DNA of 64,000 nt, from positions 1,054,001 through 1,118,000 of the forward strand of contig NC_007503.1 of the NCBI RefSeq assembly GCF_000012865.1. Direction: 5' to 3'. How positions within the stretch are numbered: position 1 is the stretch's first letter; every line of letters starts with the position of its first letter. The notes beneath the pieces were generated by a model. That model had not been told where the DNA came from. It did no database searches and saw only the letters and a list, made by a program, of their open reading frames with translations. The DNA comes from Carboxydothermus hydrogenoformans Z-2901 (GTDB lineage Bacteria; Bacillota; Z-2901; Carboxydothermales; Carboxydothermaceae). Positions 26,212 to 36,101 of this stretch are shown piece after piece. The position numbers were made by a program, and so were the translations under genes.

Positions 26212-26377
26212 TAATTTTGAACTGTTCATTCCGGACATTTTCTATTATATATATTTGGTGTAAGGTCGTCAAGTATTAAATTTAAAAAAGCAAGGTATAA
26301 CATGTTTATTTAAAGAATAAAATAGTGGTATGCAATTAAATTTTATGTTATAATTTGCCATAAGGAGAGTGATATTT

Positions 26378-26683
26378 ATGGATATCTTTAAGCGGAGTAT
26401 TTTATTAGGTTTAGGTTTGATAACTCTTACGAAAGAAAAAACCGAGGAGTTTTTGAAGGAATTAATGGAAAAAGGGAAAATGAGCAAAGATGAAGCCCAG
26501 AGTTTTCTAAATGAAATAATTGAAAAAGGCAAAACCCACAAGGACGAATTAAAAGCGGAAATAAAAGAGGAATTGCAAAAAATAGTTAAAGAGTTAAACT
26601 TAGTAACGCGGGATGAACTAAAGCTTTTAGAAAACCGCTTAAATGAATTAGAAAATAAAATCCAGGAACAAAACAGGGGGTAG
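26378..26683 (+). CDS. Phasin-like coiled-coil protein
   Basis: A 101-residue, Lys/Glu-rich protein. After a short hydrophobic start (MDIFKRSILLGLGLITLTKEK) it is almost entirely predicted helix with a C-terminal coiled coil (LNLVTRDELKLLENRLNELENK). It resembles small phasin-superfamily proteins, which in bacteria bind PHA granules or are regulatory; the presence of PHA here is not shown. ATAAGGAGAGTG precedes ATG 26378. It is directly upstream of a UbiB kinase gene, a pairing I have seen for this family in other anaerobes (recall, not checked). Confidence 0.7.
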   Translation: MDIFKRSILLGLGLITLTKEKTEEFLKELMEKGKMSKDEAQSFLNEIIEKGKTHKDELKAEIKEELQKIVKELNLVTRDELKLLENRLNELENKIQEQNRG

Positions 26684-26702
26684 CAACCCCTTGTTTTTTT
26701 AA
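26672..26702 (+). terminator. Weak hairpin with T-tract
   Basis: AGGGG/CCCCT stem around a short loop then TTGTTTTTTT, between the phasin-like gene and the UbiB gene. It likely attenuates rather than blocks, since the next gene starts 13 bp on. Confidence 0.5.
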
Positions 26703-26714
26703 GGGGGATCAATT

Positions 26715-28340
26715 GTGTTTCCTTTAACACCAAAGCACCTTTCAAGGTTTCGTGAAATTGCCCGTATTTTTACTGAATTTGGTTTTGGCTTTATTTTAAC
26801 TTATTTAAAAAGGCCAGCAGCACTGGATAAAGTGGAAATCAACGAATACCGTTTAATTGAACTGGCCGGGAATTTAAGGGAAATGTTAGAAAAATTAGGA
26901 CCAACATTTATCAAACTTGGACAAGTTTTAAGTACGCAAAGAGACTTACTTCCCAAGCCCTTTCAAGCTGAACTGGAAAAATTACAGGATAGAGTAACCC
27001 CGGTTCCTTTTGAAGTTATAGCTTCATATATTGAGAAGAACTTGGGCTCTCCCCTGCACGATATCTTTATTGAGTTTGATGAAAATCCCATTGCCAGCGC
27101 TTCCATAGGGCAAGTATACCGGGCCAAGCTTAAAAACGGAAAAAATGTGGTTGTAAAAGTAAAACGACCGGGGGTTGATGAACTGATTAAAACTGACCTG
27201 CAAATTCTATATCAAATTGCTTCCTTTATTCAAAACAAAACCAACTGGGGAAAAATTAATAAACCTTTGCGAATGTGGGAAGAATTAAAATCAAGCTTGG
27301 AAAGGGAATTAGATTACACCGGGGAAGCACGGAATATAGAAAATTTCAGGCAAAATATAAAATATAAAAAACTAATTATTCCCGAAGTGTTCTGGAACTT
27401 TACCAATGAAAACATCTTAGTTTTAGAAGCGGTTTACGGTATTAAAGTAAGTGAACGCTTCCAGCTAATTGAAATGGGTATCGATTTGGACCAGTTAGCT
27501 CGAGATTTAGTGGAAATTTTTATTTTGCAGATTTTAGAAGACGGCTATTTTCATGCTGATCCCCATCCGGGCAACATTGCAATAACTCCGCTGGGGGACA
27601 TTATTTTGTATGACTTTGGGATGGTAGGTTTTTTAAATCCGTGGTTAAGGGAAATACTAATCACTTTATTAATAAGTGTAGTAAGGAAGGATTTTGCAAG
27701 GATTTCCGAGTTATTAATTGAATTAAGTCAAAGACAAGACATAATTCCAGCGGAAATAAAAAAAGATGTTCGGGAAATTTTAAATCGCTATTATTTCGTC
27801 CCATTATCTTCTTTATCGTTAGGAGAATTATTAAAAGAGTTATTAAACCTTGCCCAAAAGCACGAAATAATAATTCCACCGGAAATTGTTTTAGTAGCGA
27901 AAACAATTATTGCTTTAGAAGGAATAGTGAAGAATTTAAACAGTAACTTATCGGTAGCCGAATTAGCGGAGCCGTTAGCAACCAATCTTTTACGGAAACG
28001 AATTTTTAAGTTTCCATCCTTTAAAAAAGTTGCCTTAGATTTATATAACTTAGTTGACAAGCTTTTTGCTTTGCCAGGAATGTTAGAAAGTAGTTTAGCA
28101 AACTTAGAAAAAGCTAAATTCACTCTCAAAATAGAAGAACGTCAATTAGAAAGACAAGTAACTTCGTTTGCTAAAAGTATTCAGTTTTTAGCAATAGTTA
28201 TCTTTTATGCAGCTTATTTTTTGGGTTCTCCGGCAATTTTAAATGCTCTTCCGGCAGACCAGAAAGGTAAAATCTTTATTTTTATAACTGTTGTTTATTT
28301 TACCGGTGGGTACATTTTATGGAAAAAGCATCTGCTTTAG
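26715..28340 (+). CDS. UbiB/ABC1 (ADCK) family atypical kinase, copy 1
   Basis: A 541-residue ABC1 family protein. KxGQ-type motif GPTFIKLGQVLSTQRDLLP, Ala-rich loop PIASASIGQVYRA, KVKRPGVDELIKTDLQ, catalytic-loop-like FHADPHPGNI and metal-binding YDFGMVG are all present, then two C-terminal transmembrane segments (FLAIVIFYAAYFLGS and FIFITVVYFTGGYIL). Homologues have an atypical ATPase that supports quinone synthesis. Start is GTG 26715 after AAGGGGGATCAA. A diverged second copy is at 49112. Confidence 0.92.
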   Translation: MFPLTPKHLSRFREIARIFTEFGFGFILTYLKRPAALDKVEINEYRLIELAGNLREMLEKLGPTFIKLGQVLSTQRDLLPKPFQAELEKLQDRVTPVPFEVIASYIEKNLGSPLHDIFIEFDENPIASASIGQVYRAKLKNGKNVVVKVKRPGVDELIKTDLQILYQIASFIQNKTNWGKINKPLRMWEELKSSLERELDYTGEARNIENFRQNIKYKKLIIPEVFWNFTNENILVLEAVYGIKVSERFQLIEMGIDLDQLARDLVEIFILQILEDGYFHADPHPGNIAITPLGDIILYDFGMVGFLNPWLREILITLLISVVRKDFARISELLIELSQRQDIIPAEIKKDVREILNRYYFVPLSSLSLGELLKELLNLAQKHEIIIPPEIVLVAKTIIALEGIVKNLNSNLSVAELAEPLATNLLRKRIFKFPSFKKVALDLYNLVDKLFALPGMLESSLANLEKAKFTLKIEERQLERQVTSFAKSIQFLAIVIFYAAYFLGSPAILNALPADQKGKIFIFITVVYFTGGYILWKKHLL

Positions 28341-28401
28341 CATAGATTGTCCTCTTAGGGCATATTTTTTTTTAGAATAAACCCTAAGGGGGTAAGGGAG
28401 A

Positions 28402-29391
28402 ATGTTAAAAAAATTTTTTAAAGTAATAATTATTTTTCTTATTTTAAATTCTCTTGCTTATGCCGAACAGTTAAAATCTACCGAAGGAACATCTGCGAGC
28501 ACCTCGAAATTTGTATTAATTTTTATTGAAGATTTTAATCGCGAGAAACTTTATCAAATTTACCTTCCAAACTTAGTTAATCTTTACGAAATGGGATATA
28601 GCGGTGTAATTGAAGGTCAAGATTTGGCTTTTCAACAAACAATTGAACGGGTATTAAAATTAAAAGGTTTTGCAACGAATTTCCCTATTTTGGCTGAAAA
28701 GTACGGTTATAAGGTTTATGGGTATGGATTTAATTTAAAAAATTATTCCGGGTTTAAATACCTGCCTAATTTAAGTTATTTTGAAGCAAAGCTCGGTTCA
28801 AAGGAAAAATACGGGTTTATTCTTGCTTTTAAAAAAGGTCAAGAAAAATTAGCTGATAAAATCATAGAAAAGCTTTATGAAACAGGAAGTCTCCAAAATA
28901 CAGTTGTTGCCATAATTGGAAGCGGCAATGAAGGGGTTTTTGGTGTATTTGCCCAAAAACTTAAAAAGAATGTACGGGCAGAAATCCTTGTGGATGATGG
29001 AATAATATCGATAATTTCTTTAGCTTTAGGTATTTATCCGCAGGAGGAATGGGGTCCAGTTTTATGGAGTGCAATCTATACCGGAGACTGGGAAAAGGAT
29101 AACCAAAATAGGATTAAAGAGCAAAAAGAAATTTTAACCTATGTTTTAAAGCTTCGGCAGTCGCTAAAGGGTAAAGATTTAGAAATTGCAAAATATTCTT
29201 TAGAAAAAGAGAAACTTTTAACAAAATTAGCGGTGAAAAACGCTGAAAACCGGCGTTTAACCGGTGTAATAAAAAGGTTGAATAGGTTAATTTCAGCACT
29301 AAAACTTTTAACTTTACTCATCTTTGTAACCGGAGTATTAGCGCTTTTCCTTGAATATAAATTCTTAAAAAAGAAATATCTGCTATTTTAA
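28402..29391 (+). CDS. Membrane-anchored exported protein, alkaline-phosphatase-fold-like
   Basis: A 329-residue protein with an N-terminal export signal (VIIIFLILNSLAYAEQ), a long extracytoplasmic region and a C-terminal membrane helix (LLTLLIFVTGVLALFLEYKF) with a KKK tail. The middle (LPNLVNLYEMGYSGVIEG, VVAIIGSGNEGVFG) has the strand-helix order of the alkaline phosphatase/phosphoglyceromutase fold, but the metal-binding residues of active enzymes are not evident. GGTAAGGGAGA precedes ATG 28402. Not tied to neighbours. Function unknown; may be a degenerate member. Confidence 0.6.
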   Translation: MLKKFFKVIIIFLILNSLAYAEQLKSTEGTSASTSKFVLIFIEDFNREKLYQIYLPNLVNLYEMGYSGVIEGQDLAFQQTIERVLKLKGFATNFPILAEKYGYKVYGYGFNLKNYSGFKYLPNLSYFEAKLGSKEKYGFILAFKKGQEKLADKIIEKLYETGSLQNTVVAIIGSGNEGVFGVFAQKLKKNVRAEILVDDGIISIISLALGIYPQEEWGPVLWSAIYTGDWEKDNQNRIKEQKEILTYVLKLRQSLKGKDLEIAKYSLEKEKLLTKLAVKNAENRRLTGVIKRLNRLISALKLLTLLIFVTGVLALFLEYKFLKKKYLLF

Positions 29392-29589
29392 ATCCGGTAA
29401 AGGGTTGTTTTTTAATGTTATAAAAATCACAAATAATTCAGAAAATTTTATATATTATAAGCAGGAATTTTAAGTAGAATGTCGAAAAATTTTTATGTAA
29501 ATTTGAAAAACATTTTCCGTGAGTGGTAGGAAAATTAAGTTAAATGGTCGAATATTTAAGTTAAACGACGGTCAGTGGAGGGGAAAAAG
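29392..29589 (+). promoter_or_regulatory. Upstream region of the acs/cooC operon
   Basis: 198 bp, very AT-rich, with no gene. TATATTATAA at 29450-29460 resembles a -10 element. The pair TTAAGTTAAATGGTC / TTAAGTTAAACGACGGTC (29535-29575) is an imperfect direct repeat that could bind a regulator; no CooA-type site was recognised. Confidence 0.35.
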
Positions 29590-30354
29590 TTGAAGTTAGC
29601 GGTTGCAGGAAAAGGCGGAGTGGGAAAAACCACAGTGGCAGCAGGCTTAATAAAAATTATGGCTTCCGATTACGATAAGATTTATGCCGTTGACGGCGAT
29701 CCAGATAGCTGTTTAGGGCAAACCTTGGGTCTGTCCATTGAAGAAGCTTATGCTATAACTCCTTTAATCGAAATGAAAGATGAAATAAGAGAAAAAACCG
29801 GGGATGGGGGGCTTTTAATCTTAAATCCTAAGGTTGATGGTGATCTTGATAAGTACGGTCGTTATATTGATGACAAAATTTTCTTAATTCGCATGGGGGA
29901 AATAAAAAAAGGTGGATCCCAATGCTACTGCCGGGAAAATTCTTTTTTGGGTTCAGTAGTAAGTGCGTTATTTTTGGATAAAAAAGAAGCGGTTGTCATG
30001 GATATGGGAGCTGGTATTGAACACTTAACCCGGGGTACGGCCAAAGCGGTTGACATGATGATTGCGGTAATTGAACCAAATTTAAACAGCATTAAAACTG
30101 GCTTAAATATTGAAAAATTAGCGGGGGATTTGGGCATAAAAAAGGTGCGCTATGTGATTAACAAAGTTAGGAATATTAAGGAAGAAAAACTTATTAAAAA
30201 GCATTTGCCTGAAGATAAGATTCTGGGCATTATACCGTATAATGAACTATTTATAGAACTTTCATTAAAAGGCGAAGAGATTTGGCAGTCTACAAATCCG
30301 GCTTTTGTAAATCTTCATGACATATACCAAAAATTGCGTTTGGAGGTGGGATAA
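29590..30354 (+). CDS. cooC: CooC-type ATPase, nickel insertion for CODH/ACS, copy 1
   Basis: A 254-residue P-loop ATPase of the MinD/CooC family: Walker A VAGKGGVGKTTVAAG near residue 7, DGDPDSCLGQTLGL, and the CooC-type metal-binding CYC in SQCYCRENS. CooC binds Ni and ATP and drives Ni insertion into the C-cluster of CODH or the A-cluster of ACS. TTG 29590 has GGAGGGGAAAA upstream; a GTG at 29575 would place the start in the ribosome site. First gene of the acs block, 61 bp before acsA. Confidence 0.9.
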   Translation: MKLAVAGKGGVGKTTVAAGLIKIMASDYDKIYAVDGDPDSCLGQTLGLSIEEAYAITPLIEMKDEIREKTGDGGLLILNPKVDGDLDKYGRYIDDKIFLIRMGEIKKGGSQCYCRENSFLGSVVSALFLDKKEAVVMDMGAGIEHLTRGTAKAVDMMIAVIEPNLNSIKTGLNIEKLAGDLGIKKVRYVINKVRNIKEEKLIKKHLPEDKILGIIPYNELFIELSLKGEEIWQSTNPAFVNLHDIYQKLRLEVG

Positions 30355-30415
30355 CCAAAACAAGAGGGGGTGCTTTTAAGATTTACTTAAAAATATTTAA
30401 AAAGGAGGTTATTAA

Positions 30416-30892
30416 ATGCCAAGGTTTAGAGATTTAGAGCATACCTCAAAACCTTCCAAAGCAGATCGGGTTTGGGAACCCAAGAATCGGAAAAGAACTA
30501 TCGATCCTGCTGCTTTGGAAATGCTGGAGAAAGCTGAAAAAGATGGGGTTAAAACGGCGTTTGATCGTTTTGTAGAAATGCAGCCCCAATGTCAGTTTGG
30601 TTATAAGGGATTATGCTGTCGTTTTTGCTTACAGGGACCTTGTCGTTTACCAAACGATGATCCTAGCAAGAAGGGAATTTGTGGAGCTTCCGCGTGGACC
30701 ATTGCAGCCAGGTCTGTCGGAACATTAATCTTGACCGGAGCGGCCGCCCATAATGAACACGCCCGCCACATTGCCCATGCTTTAAAGGAATTAGCAGAAG
30801 GTAAAGCTCCCGATTATAAGATTACTGACCCGGACAAATTAAGAAGAATTGCTCAAAGGCTTGGGCTGATACTCAAGGAAAAGACGATATGA
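30416..30892 (+). pseudogene. acsA: acsA, CODH catalytic subunit, N-terminal part (split by frameshift)
   Basis: The first 158 residues match the CODH subunit of CODH/ACS: the cluster cysteines C59, C67, C68, C71, C76 sit in CQFGYKGLCCRFCLQGPC, and ICGASAWTIAAR and GAAAHNEHARHIAHAL follow. After KLRRIAQRLGLIL the frame runs into a stop at 30890. Extending the homology requires switching frame near 30870-30875, so one base appears to be missing. The remaining 500 residues follow in the next frame. The subunit should be about 670 residues and catalyses CO/CO2 interconversion. Truncated, it is not expected to work. Confidence 0.93.
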
Positions 30893-32427
30893 CCTTAGCA
30901 AAGGAAGTTGCCGAATTAGCTCTTGAAGATTTTGCGCGGTTACCCGGATTTGGTGAAAACCTCTGGATCAAAACTACCTTAAATAAAGAACGGTTGGAAA
31001 AATATGATGAATGCAATATTATGCCTTCCGGTATTTTTGGGGATATTTCCGATCTTTTAGCACAAGCTCATATTGGAAATGACGATGACCCGGTTAACAT
31101 TACTTTCAGTGCTTTAAGGGTTGCCTTAACCGATTATGCCGGGATGCATATTGCTACCGATTTTTCGGATGTTCTCTTTGGTACTCCTAAACCAATTGTT
31201 ACGGAGGCAAACTTGGGGGTTTTAGATGCTAATAAGGTGAATATTGCTGTCCACGGACACAACCCCCTCTTAAGTGAAAAAGTTGTAGATGCGGCAAAAG
31301 AATTAGAAGAGGAAGCTAAAGCTGCCGGAGCGGAAGGTATAAATATTGTGGGTATGTGCTGTACCGGAAATGAAGTATTAATGAGAAGAGGTGTTCATTT
31401 AGCAACTTCCTTTGCTTCCAGCGAACTTGCGATCGTTACCGGAGCTATGGATGCCGTTGTGGTTGATGTGCAGTGCATAATGCCAGGATTAAAACAAGTC
31501 ACTGAATGTTATCATACCAGACTTATTACCACATCAAACATTGCAAAAATGCCCGGAACCTACCATGTTCCTTTCCATATTGAAAACGCCCTTGAAAGCG
31601 CCAAGGAAATTGTCCGTTTAGGAATTGAAGCATTCAAACAAAGAGTTGGCAAGCCCGTTCATATTCCCGAGGTTAAACATAAAGTTGTAGCTGGATTTAG
31701 CTTTGAAGCTTTAATGGAAATATTCGCCCATGTCAATCAGGAAAATCCCATCAGGGTATTAAACGATGCTATTTTATCCGGTCAATTAAAAGGTGTTGTT
31801 TTGTTTGCCGGGTGCAACAACTTGAAACGGCCGCAGGATGAAAGCCATATTACTATCTTAAAGGAAATGCTCAAAAACGATGTATTTGTAGTAACCACCG
31901 GCTGTTCAGCTCAAGCTTTTGCAAAACACGGTTTCTTACGGCCTGAAGCGTTAGAACTTGCAGGAGAAGGCCTTAAGTCCTTCATTAAGATGCTTGAAGA
32001 AAAAGCAGGACTTCAGGGTCAACTACCCCCAGCATTTTTCATGGGTTCATGCGTAGATAATACCCGCGCTTCGGATATTTTGGTAGCCATGGCAAAAGAT
32101 CTTGGTGTGGATACACCGAAAGTACCTTTTGTAGCGTCAGCTCCTGAAGCTATGAGCGGTAAAGCAGTATCAATTGGTACCTGGTTTGTTACACTCGGTG
32201 TGCCGGTACACGTAGGTACCATGCCGCCGCTTGAAGGAAGTGAACTGTTCTATAGCATTACCACGCAAATTGCTTCCGATGTTTACGGTGGTTATTTCAT
32301 GTTTGAAGTTGATCCAGTGGTTGCTGCCAGGAAGATATTAAATGCGCTTGAATACAGAACTTGGAAGTTGGGCGTTCACAAGCAAACGGCAGAAAAGTTT
32401 GAGACCGCCCTCTGCCAAAACTATTAA
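30889..32427 (+). pseudogene. acsA: acsA, CODH catalytic subunit, C-terminal part (split by frameshift)
   Basis: A 512-codon open frame starting MTLAKEVAELALEDFARLPG, in register with residues ~160-670 of the CODH subunit. C-cluster-region motifs include HGHNPLLSE (His ligand), GMCCTGNEVLMRRG, DVQCIMPGL, AGCNNLK, TTGCSAQAFAK and MGSCVDNTRA. The ATG has no ribosome site, and the sequence before it (QGKDD in the same frame) also matches CODH, so it is the tail of acsA and not a separate gene. The single-base difference near 30873 could be a real mutation of the strain or an error. Confidence 0.93.
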
Positions 32428-32444
32428 GGTAAGGAGGGGAGTAT

Positions 32445-34643
32445 ATGAGCGAAGTTATTAATTTTGATCAAATTTTTGAAGGGGCAATTGAACCGGGTAA
32501 AGAACCCAAAAGGCTTTTTAAAGAGGTTTATGAAGGAGCAATAACTGCGACCAGTTATGCGGAAATTCTCCTTTCCCGGGCCATTGAAAAATATGGACCC
32601 GACCATCCGGTAGGTTATCCTGATACTGCCTATTTTCTGCCGGTAATTCGGGCTTTTAGCGGTGAAGAAGTCAGAACATTAAAAGATATGGTACCAATTT
32701 TAAACCGGATGCGTGCTCAAATTAAAAGCGAGCTTACCTTTGAAAATGCTCGCTTGGCCGGTGAAGCAACCTGGTACGCCGCAGAAATTATCGAGGCTTT
32801 ACGCTATCTTAAACACACTCCGGAAAACCCGATTGTTGTACCTCCCTGGACCGGATTTATTGGTGACCCGGTGGTCCGGCAGTACGGTATAAAAATGGTT
32901 GACTGGACCATTCCCGGAGAAGCGATTATTATTGGACGGGCAAAAGATAGCAAAGCTGCGAAGAAGATTGTCGATGACCTGATGGGTAAAGGTTTAATGC
33001 TTTTCCTTTGTGATGAAATTATTGAACAGCTTTTAGAAGAAAATGTTAAACTGGGAGTTGACTATATTGCCTATCCTTTGGGTAACTTTACCCAGGTGGT
33101 CCATGCGGCAAACTATGCATTACGGGCAGGTTTAATGTTTGGAGGTATTGCCCCGGGACTTCGTGATGCTCATAGGGATTACCAGCGCCGCCGAGTTTTA
33201 GCTTTTGTTCTCTATCTTGGCGAACATGATATGGTCAAGACTGCGGCAGCAATGGGAGCTATCTTTACCGGTTTTCCGGTGATTACCGACCAGCCTCTTC
33301 CCGAAGACAAACAAATTAAAGACTGGTTTATTTCTGAACCGGATTATGATAAAATTGTACAAACTGCCTTGGAAGTCCGTGGTATCAAGATAACTTCTAT
33401 CGATATTGACCTTCCTATTAACTTTGGACCTGCCTTTGAAGGCGAGTCCATTCGGAAGGGTGATATGCACGTTGAATTTGGCGGTGGTAAGACTCCAAGC
33501 TTTGAATTAGTAAGAATGGTTGGACCGGATGAAATTGAAGACGGTAAGGTCGAAGTAATTGGACCGGATATTGATTCGGTAGAGCCCGGTGGTAGACTGC
33601 CCATTGGTATTGTTGTTGACATTTACGGTCGGAAAATGCAGGAAGATTTTGAACCGGTACTGGAAAGAAGGATTCACTACTTTACCAACTACGGTGAAGG
33701 TTTCTGGCATACCGCGCAGCGGGATTTAACCTGGGTTCGCATTAGTAAAGAAGCATTTGCCAAGGGAGCGCGGCTGAAACATTTAGGACAACTTCTTTAT
33801 GCTAAATTCAAGCAAGAGTTTCCATCTATCGTTGACCGGGTCCAGGTAACAATTTATACCGATGAACAAAAAGTCTTAGAACTCAGGGAAATTGCCCGAA
33901 AGAAATATGCTGAACGGGATGCACGGTTGAGAGAATTAAGTGATGAAGCTGTAGATACCTATTACTCCTGCTTGCTCTGTCAGTCGTTTGCTCCAACCCA
34001 CGTGTGCATAGTTTCACCGGAAAGGGTGGGGTTGTGCGGAGCGATCAGCTGGTTGGACGCTAAGGCGGCTTACGAAATTAACCCCAATGGTCCCAACCAG
34101 CCCATTCCTAAGGAAGGATTAATTGACCCGGTTAAAGGTCAGTGGGAGTCATTTAACGAGTACATTTACAAGAATTCACAACGCACCATTGAAAGAATGA
34201 ACCTCTATACCATTATGGAGTACCCGATGACTTCCTGCGGTTGTTTTGAAGCGATCATGGCCTACTTACCAGAATTAAATGGTTTCATGATTGTTAACCG
34301 GGAACACAGCGGGATGACTCCTATTGGTATGACTTTCTCCACTTTAGCCGGTATGGTGGGTGGAGGTACCCAGACTCCAGGGTTTATGGGAATTGGTAAG
34401 TCTTATATCGGCTCGCGCAAATTTGTTAAAGCCGATGGAGGCCTTGCCCGGGTAGTTTGGATGCCAAAAGACTTAAAAGAACAATTACGGTCAATTATTG
34501 AAGAAAGAGCTGAAGAAGAAGGGCTTGGTAGGGACTTTATTGATAAAATTGCCGATGAAACAGTAGGTACTACCGTTGACGAAGTTCTGCCATTCTTAGA
34601 AGAAAAAGGGCATCCAGCTCTTTCCATGGAGCCACTACTCTAA
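32445..34643 (+). CDS. acsB: Acetyl-CoA synthase (CODH/ACS beta subunit)
   Basis: A 732-residue ACS. Domain 1 docks CODH. The C-terminal domain carries the Ni-Ni-[4Fe-4S] A-cluster ligands: CLLCQ at about residues 508-511, C near 520, GLCG near 530 and CGCF at about 597-599. It joins CO, a methyl group from the corrinoid protein and CoA. AGGAGGGGAGT precedes ATG 32445, 17 bp after the acsA fragment. A 27-nt palindrome separates it from acsC. Full length, with no disrupted residues noticed. Confidence 0.97.
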   Translation: MSEVINFDQIFEGAIEPGKEPKRLFKEVYEGAITATSYAEILLSRAIEKYGPDHPVGYPDTAYFLPVIRAFSGEEVRTLKDMVPILNRMRAQIKSELTFENARLAGEATWYAAEIIEALRYLKHTPENPIVVPPWTGFIGDPVVRQYGIKMVDWTIPGEAIIIGRAKDSKAAKKIVDDLMGKGLMLFLCDEIIEQLLEENVKLGVDYIAYPLGNFTQVVHAANYALRAGLMFGGIAPGLRDAHRDYQRRRVLAFVLYLGEHDMVKTAAAMGAIFTGFPVITDQPLPEDKQIKDWFISEPDYDKIVQTALEVRGIKITSIDIDLPINFGPAFEGESIRKGDMHVEFGGGKTPSFELVRMVGPDEIEDGKVEVIGPDIDSVEPGGRLPIGIVVDIYGRKMQEDFEPVLERRIHYFTNYGEGFWHTAQRDLTWVRISKEAFAKGARLKHLGQLLYAKFKQEFPSIVDRVQVTIYTDEQKVLELREIARKKYAERDARLRELSDEAVDTYYSCLLCQSFAPTHVCIVSPERVGLCGAISWLDAKAAYEINPNGPNQPIPKEGLIDPVKGQWESFNEYIYKNSQRTIERMNLYTIMEYPMTSCGCFEAIMAYLPELNGFMIVNREHSGMTPIGMTFSTLAGMVGGGTQTPGFMGIGKSYIGSRKFVKADGGLARVVWMPKDLKEQLRSIIEERAEEEGLGRDFIDKIADETVGTTVDEVLPFLEEKGHPALSMEPLL

Positions 34644-34655
34644 AAAAGTACTTTC

Positions 34656-34682
34656 CAGGCGGAAGGAATTTCCTTCCGCCTG
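34656..34682. other. Perfect 27-nt palindrome between acsB and acsC
   Basis: The arms CAGGCGGAAGGAA and TTCCTTCCGCCTG pair over 13 bp around a single base, in the 88-bp gap between acsB and acsC. It is followed by AAAGATTTAAAG, not a U-tract, so it is more likely a transcript-processing or stabilising stem-loop than a strong terminator. Confidence 0.75.
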
Positions 34683-34731
34683 CTTAAAGATTTAAAGATT
34701 TAAAAAATAACTAAAGAAAGGAGAATCGGAA

Positions 34732-36069
34732 ATGGGCTTAACGGGATTGGAAATTTATAAGCATCTGCCAAAGAAAAACTGTAAAGAATGTGGTCAACCA
34801 ACTTGTCTTGCTTTTGCCATGCAAATTGCCGCCGGTAAGGCGGGGTTGGATGCTTGCCCATATGTCAGTGATGAGGCTAAAGAGCTTTTGGAATCCGCTT
34901 CAGCTCCACCGGTAGCTTTAATTAAAGTGGGTAAAGGGGAAAAAGTATTGGAAATCGGTCACGAAACGGTATTATTCCGTCACGATAAACGGTTTGAACA
35001 TCCCTGCGGTTTGGCTATTTTGGTAGAAGATACTTTAAGTGAGGGAGAAATTAAAGAAAGAGTTGAAAAAATAAATAAACTGGTTTTTGACCGGGTTGGA
35101 CAAATGCATTCGGTAAATCTTGTAGCTTTAAAAGGTAGCTCTCAAGATGCGGCGACCTTTGCCAAAGCTGTAGCTACTGCCCGGGAAGTTACCGATCTGC
35201 CTTTTATTTTAATCGGTACCCCTGAACAGTTAGCCGCAGCATTAGAAACAGAAGGCGCGAATAATCCGCTACTTTATGCAGCAACTGCTGATAATTACGA
35301 GCAAATGGTAGAACTTGCTAAAAAATACAATGTTCCGTTAACTGTTAGTGCAAAAGGTTTAGATGCTTTGGCGGAGTTAGTGCAAAAGATAACTGCTTTA
35401 GGTTATAAAAACCTTATTTTAGATCCGCAACCGGAAAACATTAGTGAAGGCTTATTCTATCAAACGCAAATTAGACGCCTGGCTATCAAAAAACTTTTCC
35501 GGCCTTTTGGCTACCCAACCATAGCCTTTGCCTTAGATGAAAATCCGTATCAGGCAGTGATGGAAGCTTCGGTTTACATTGCCAAATATGCCGGTATCAT
35601 TGTTTTAAACACCGTAGAACCGGCAGATATTTTACCGCTAATCACCTTAAGACTTAACATTTACACCGACCCGCAGAAACCAATTGCGGTTGAACCTAAG
35701 GTTTACGAAATTTTGAATCCCGGTCCGGATGCTCCTGTATTTATAACCACCAACTTCTCGTTGACTTACTTCTGTGTTGCCGGTGATGTAGAAGGAGCAA
35801 GAATTCCGGCTTATATCCTTCCGGTGGATACCGACGGAACTTCCGTATTAACAGCCTGGGCAGCCGGAAAATTCACTCCTGAAAAAATAGCTCAGTTCTT
35901 AAAGGAAAGCGGAATTGCTGAAAAAGTTAACCACAGAAAAGCAATCCTCCCCGGTGGAGTTGCCGTATTAAGCGGAAAACTTCAGGAATTATCGGGCTGG
36001 GAAATCTTGGTGGGTCCGAGAGAATCTTCGGGTATTAACTCGTTTATAAAGCAACGCTGGAATGTCTAA
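34732..36069 (+). CDS. acsC: Corrinoid iron-sulfur protein, large subunit
   Basis: A 445-residue gamma subunit. The N-terminal [4Fe-4S] domain has cysteines 17, 20, 25 and 42 in the order NCKECGQPTC...DACPY. A TIM barrel and the C-terminal B12-binding domain follow. It carries the methyl group on cobalamin from AcsE to ACS. AAAGGAGAATCGG precedes ATG 34732. Adjacent to acsD's operon partners and RACo, which re-activates it. Confidence 0.96.
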   Translation: MGLTGLEIYKHLPKKNCKECGQPTCLAFAMQIAAGKAGLDACPYVSDEAKELLESASAPPVALIKVGKGEKVLEIGHETVLFRHDKRFEHPCGLAILVEDTLSEGEIKERVEKINKLVFDRVGQMHSVNLVALKGSSQDAATFAKAVATAREVTDLPFILIGTPEQLAAALETEGANNPLLYAATADNYEQMVELAKKYNVPLTVSAKGLDALAELVQKITALGYKNLILDPQPENISEGLFYQTQIRRLAIKKLFRPFGYPTIAFALDENPYQAVMEASVYIAKYAGIIVLNTVEPADILPLITLRLNIYTDPQKPIAVEPKVYEILNPGPDAPVFITTNFSLTYFCVAGDVEGARIPAYILPVDTDGTSVLTAWAAGKFTPEKIAQFLKESGIAEKVNHRKAILPGGVAVLSGKLQELSGWEILVGPRESSGINSFIKQRWNV

Positions 36070-36101
36070 TCTGAGTTTTAAAAATGAAAGAAGGTACTGT
36101 A

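Noticed and set aside
30889-30891. ATG of the C-terminal acsA piece as a genuine start
   Set aside because: Homology to CODH continues upstream in the same frame and no ribosome site precedes it.
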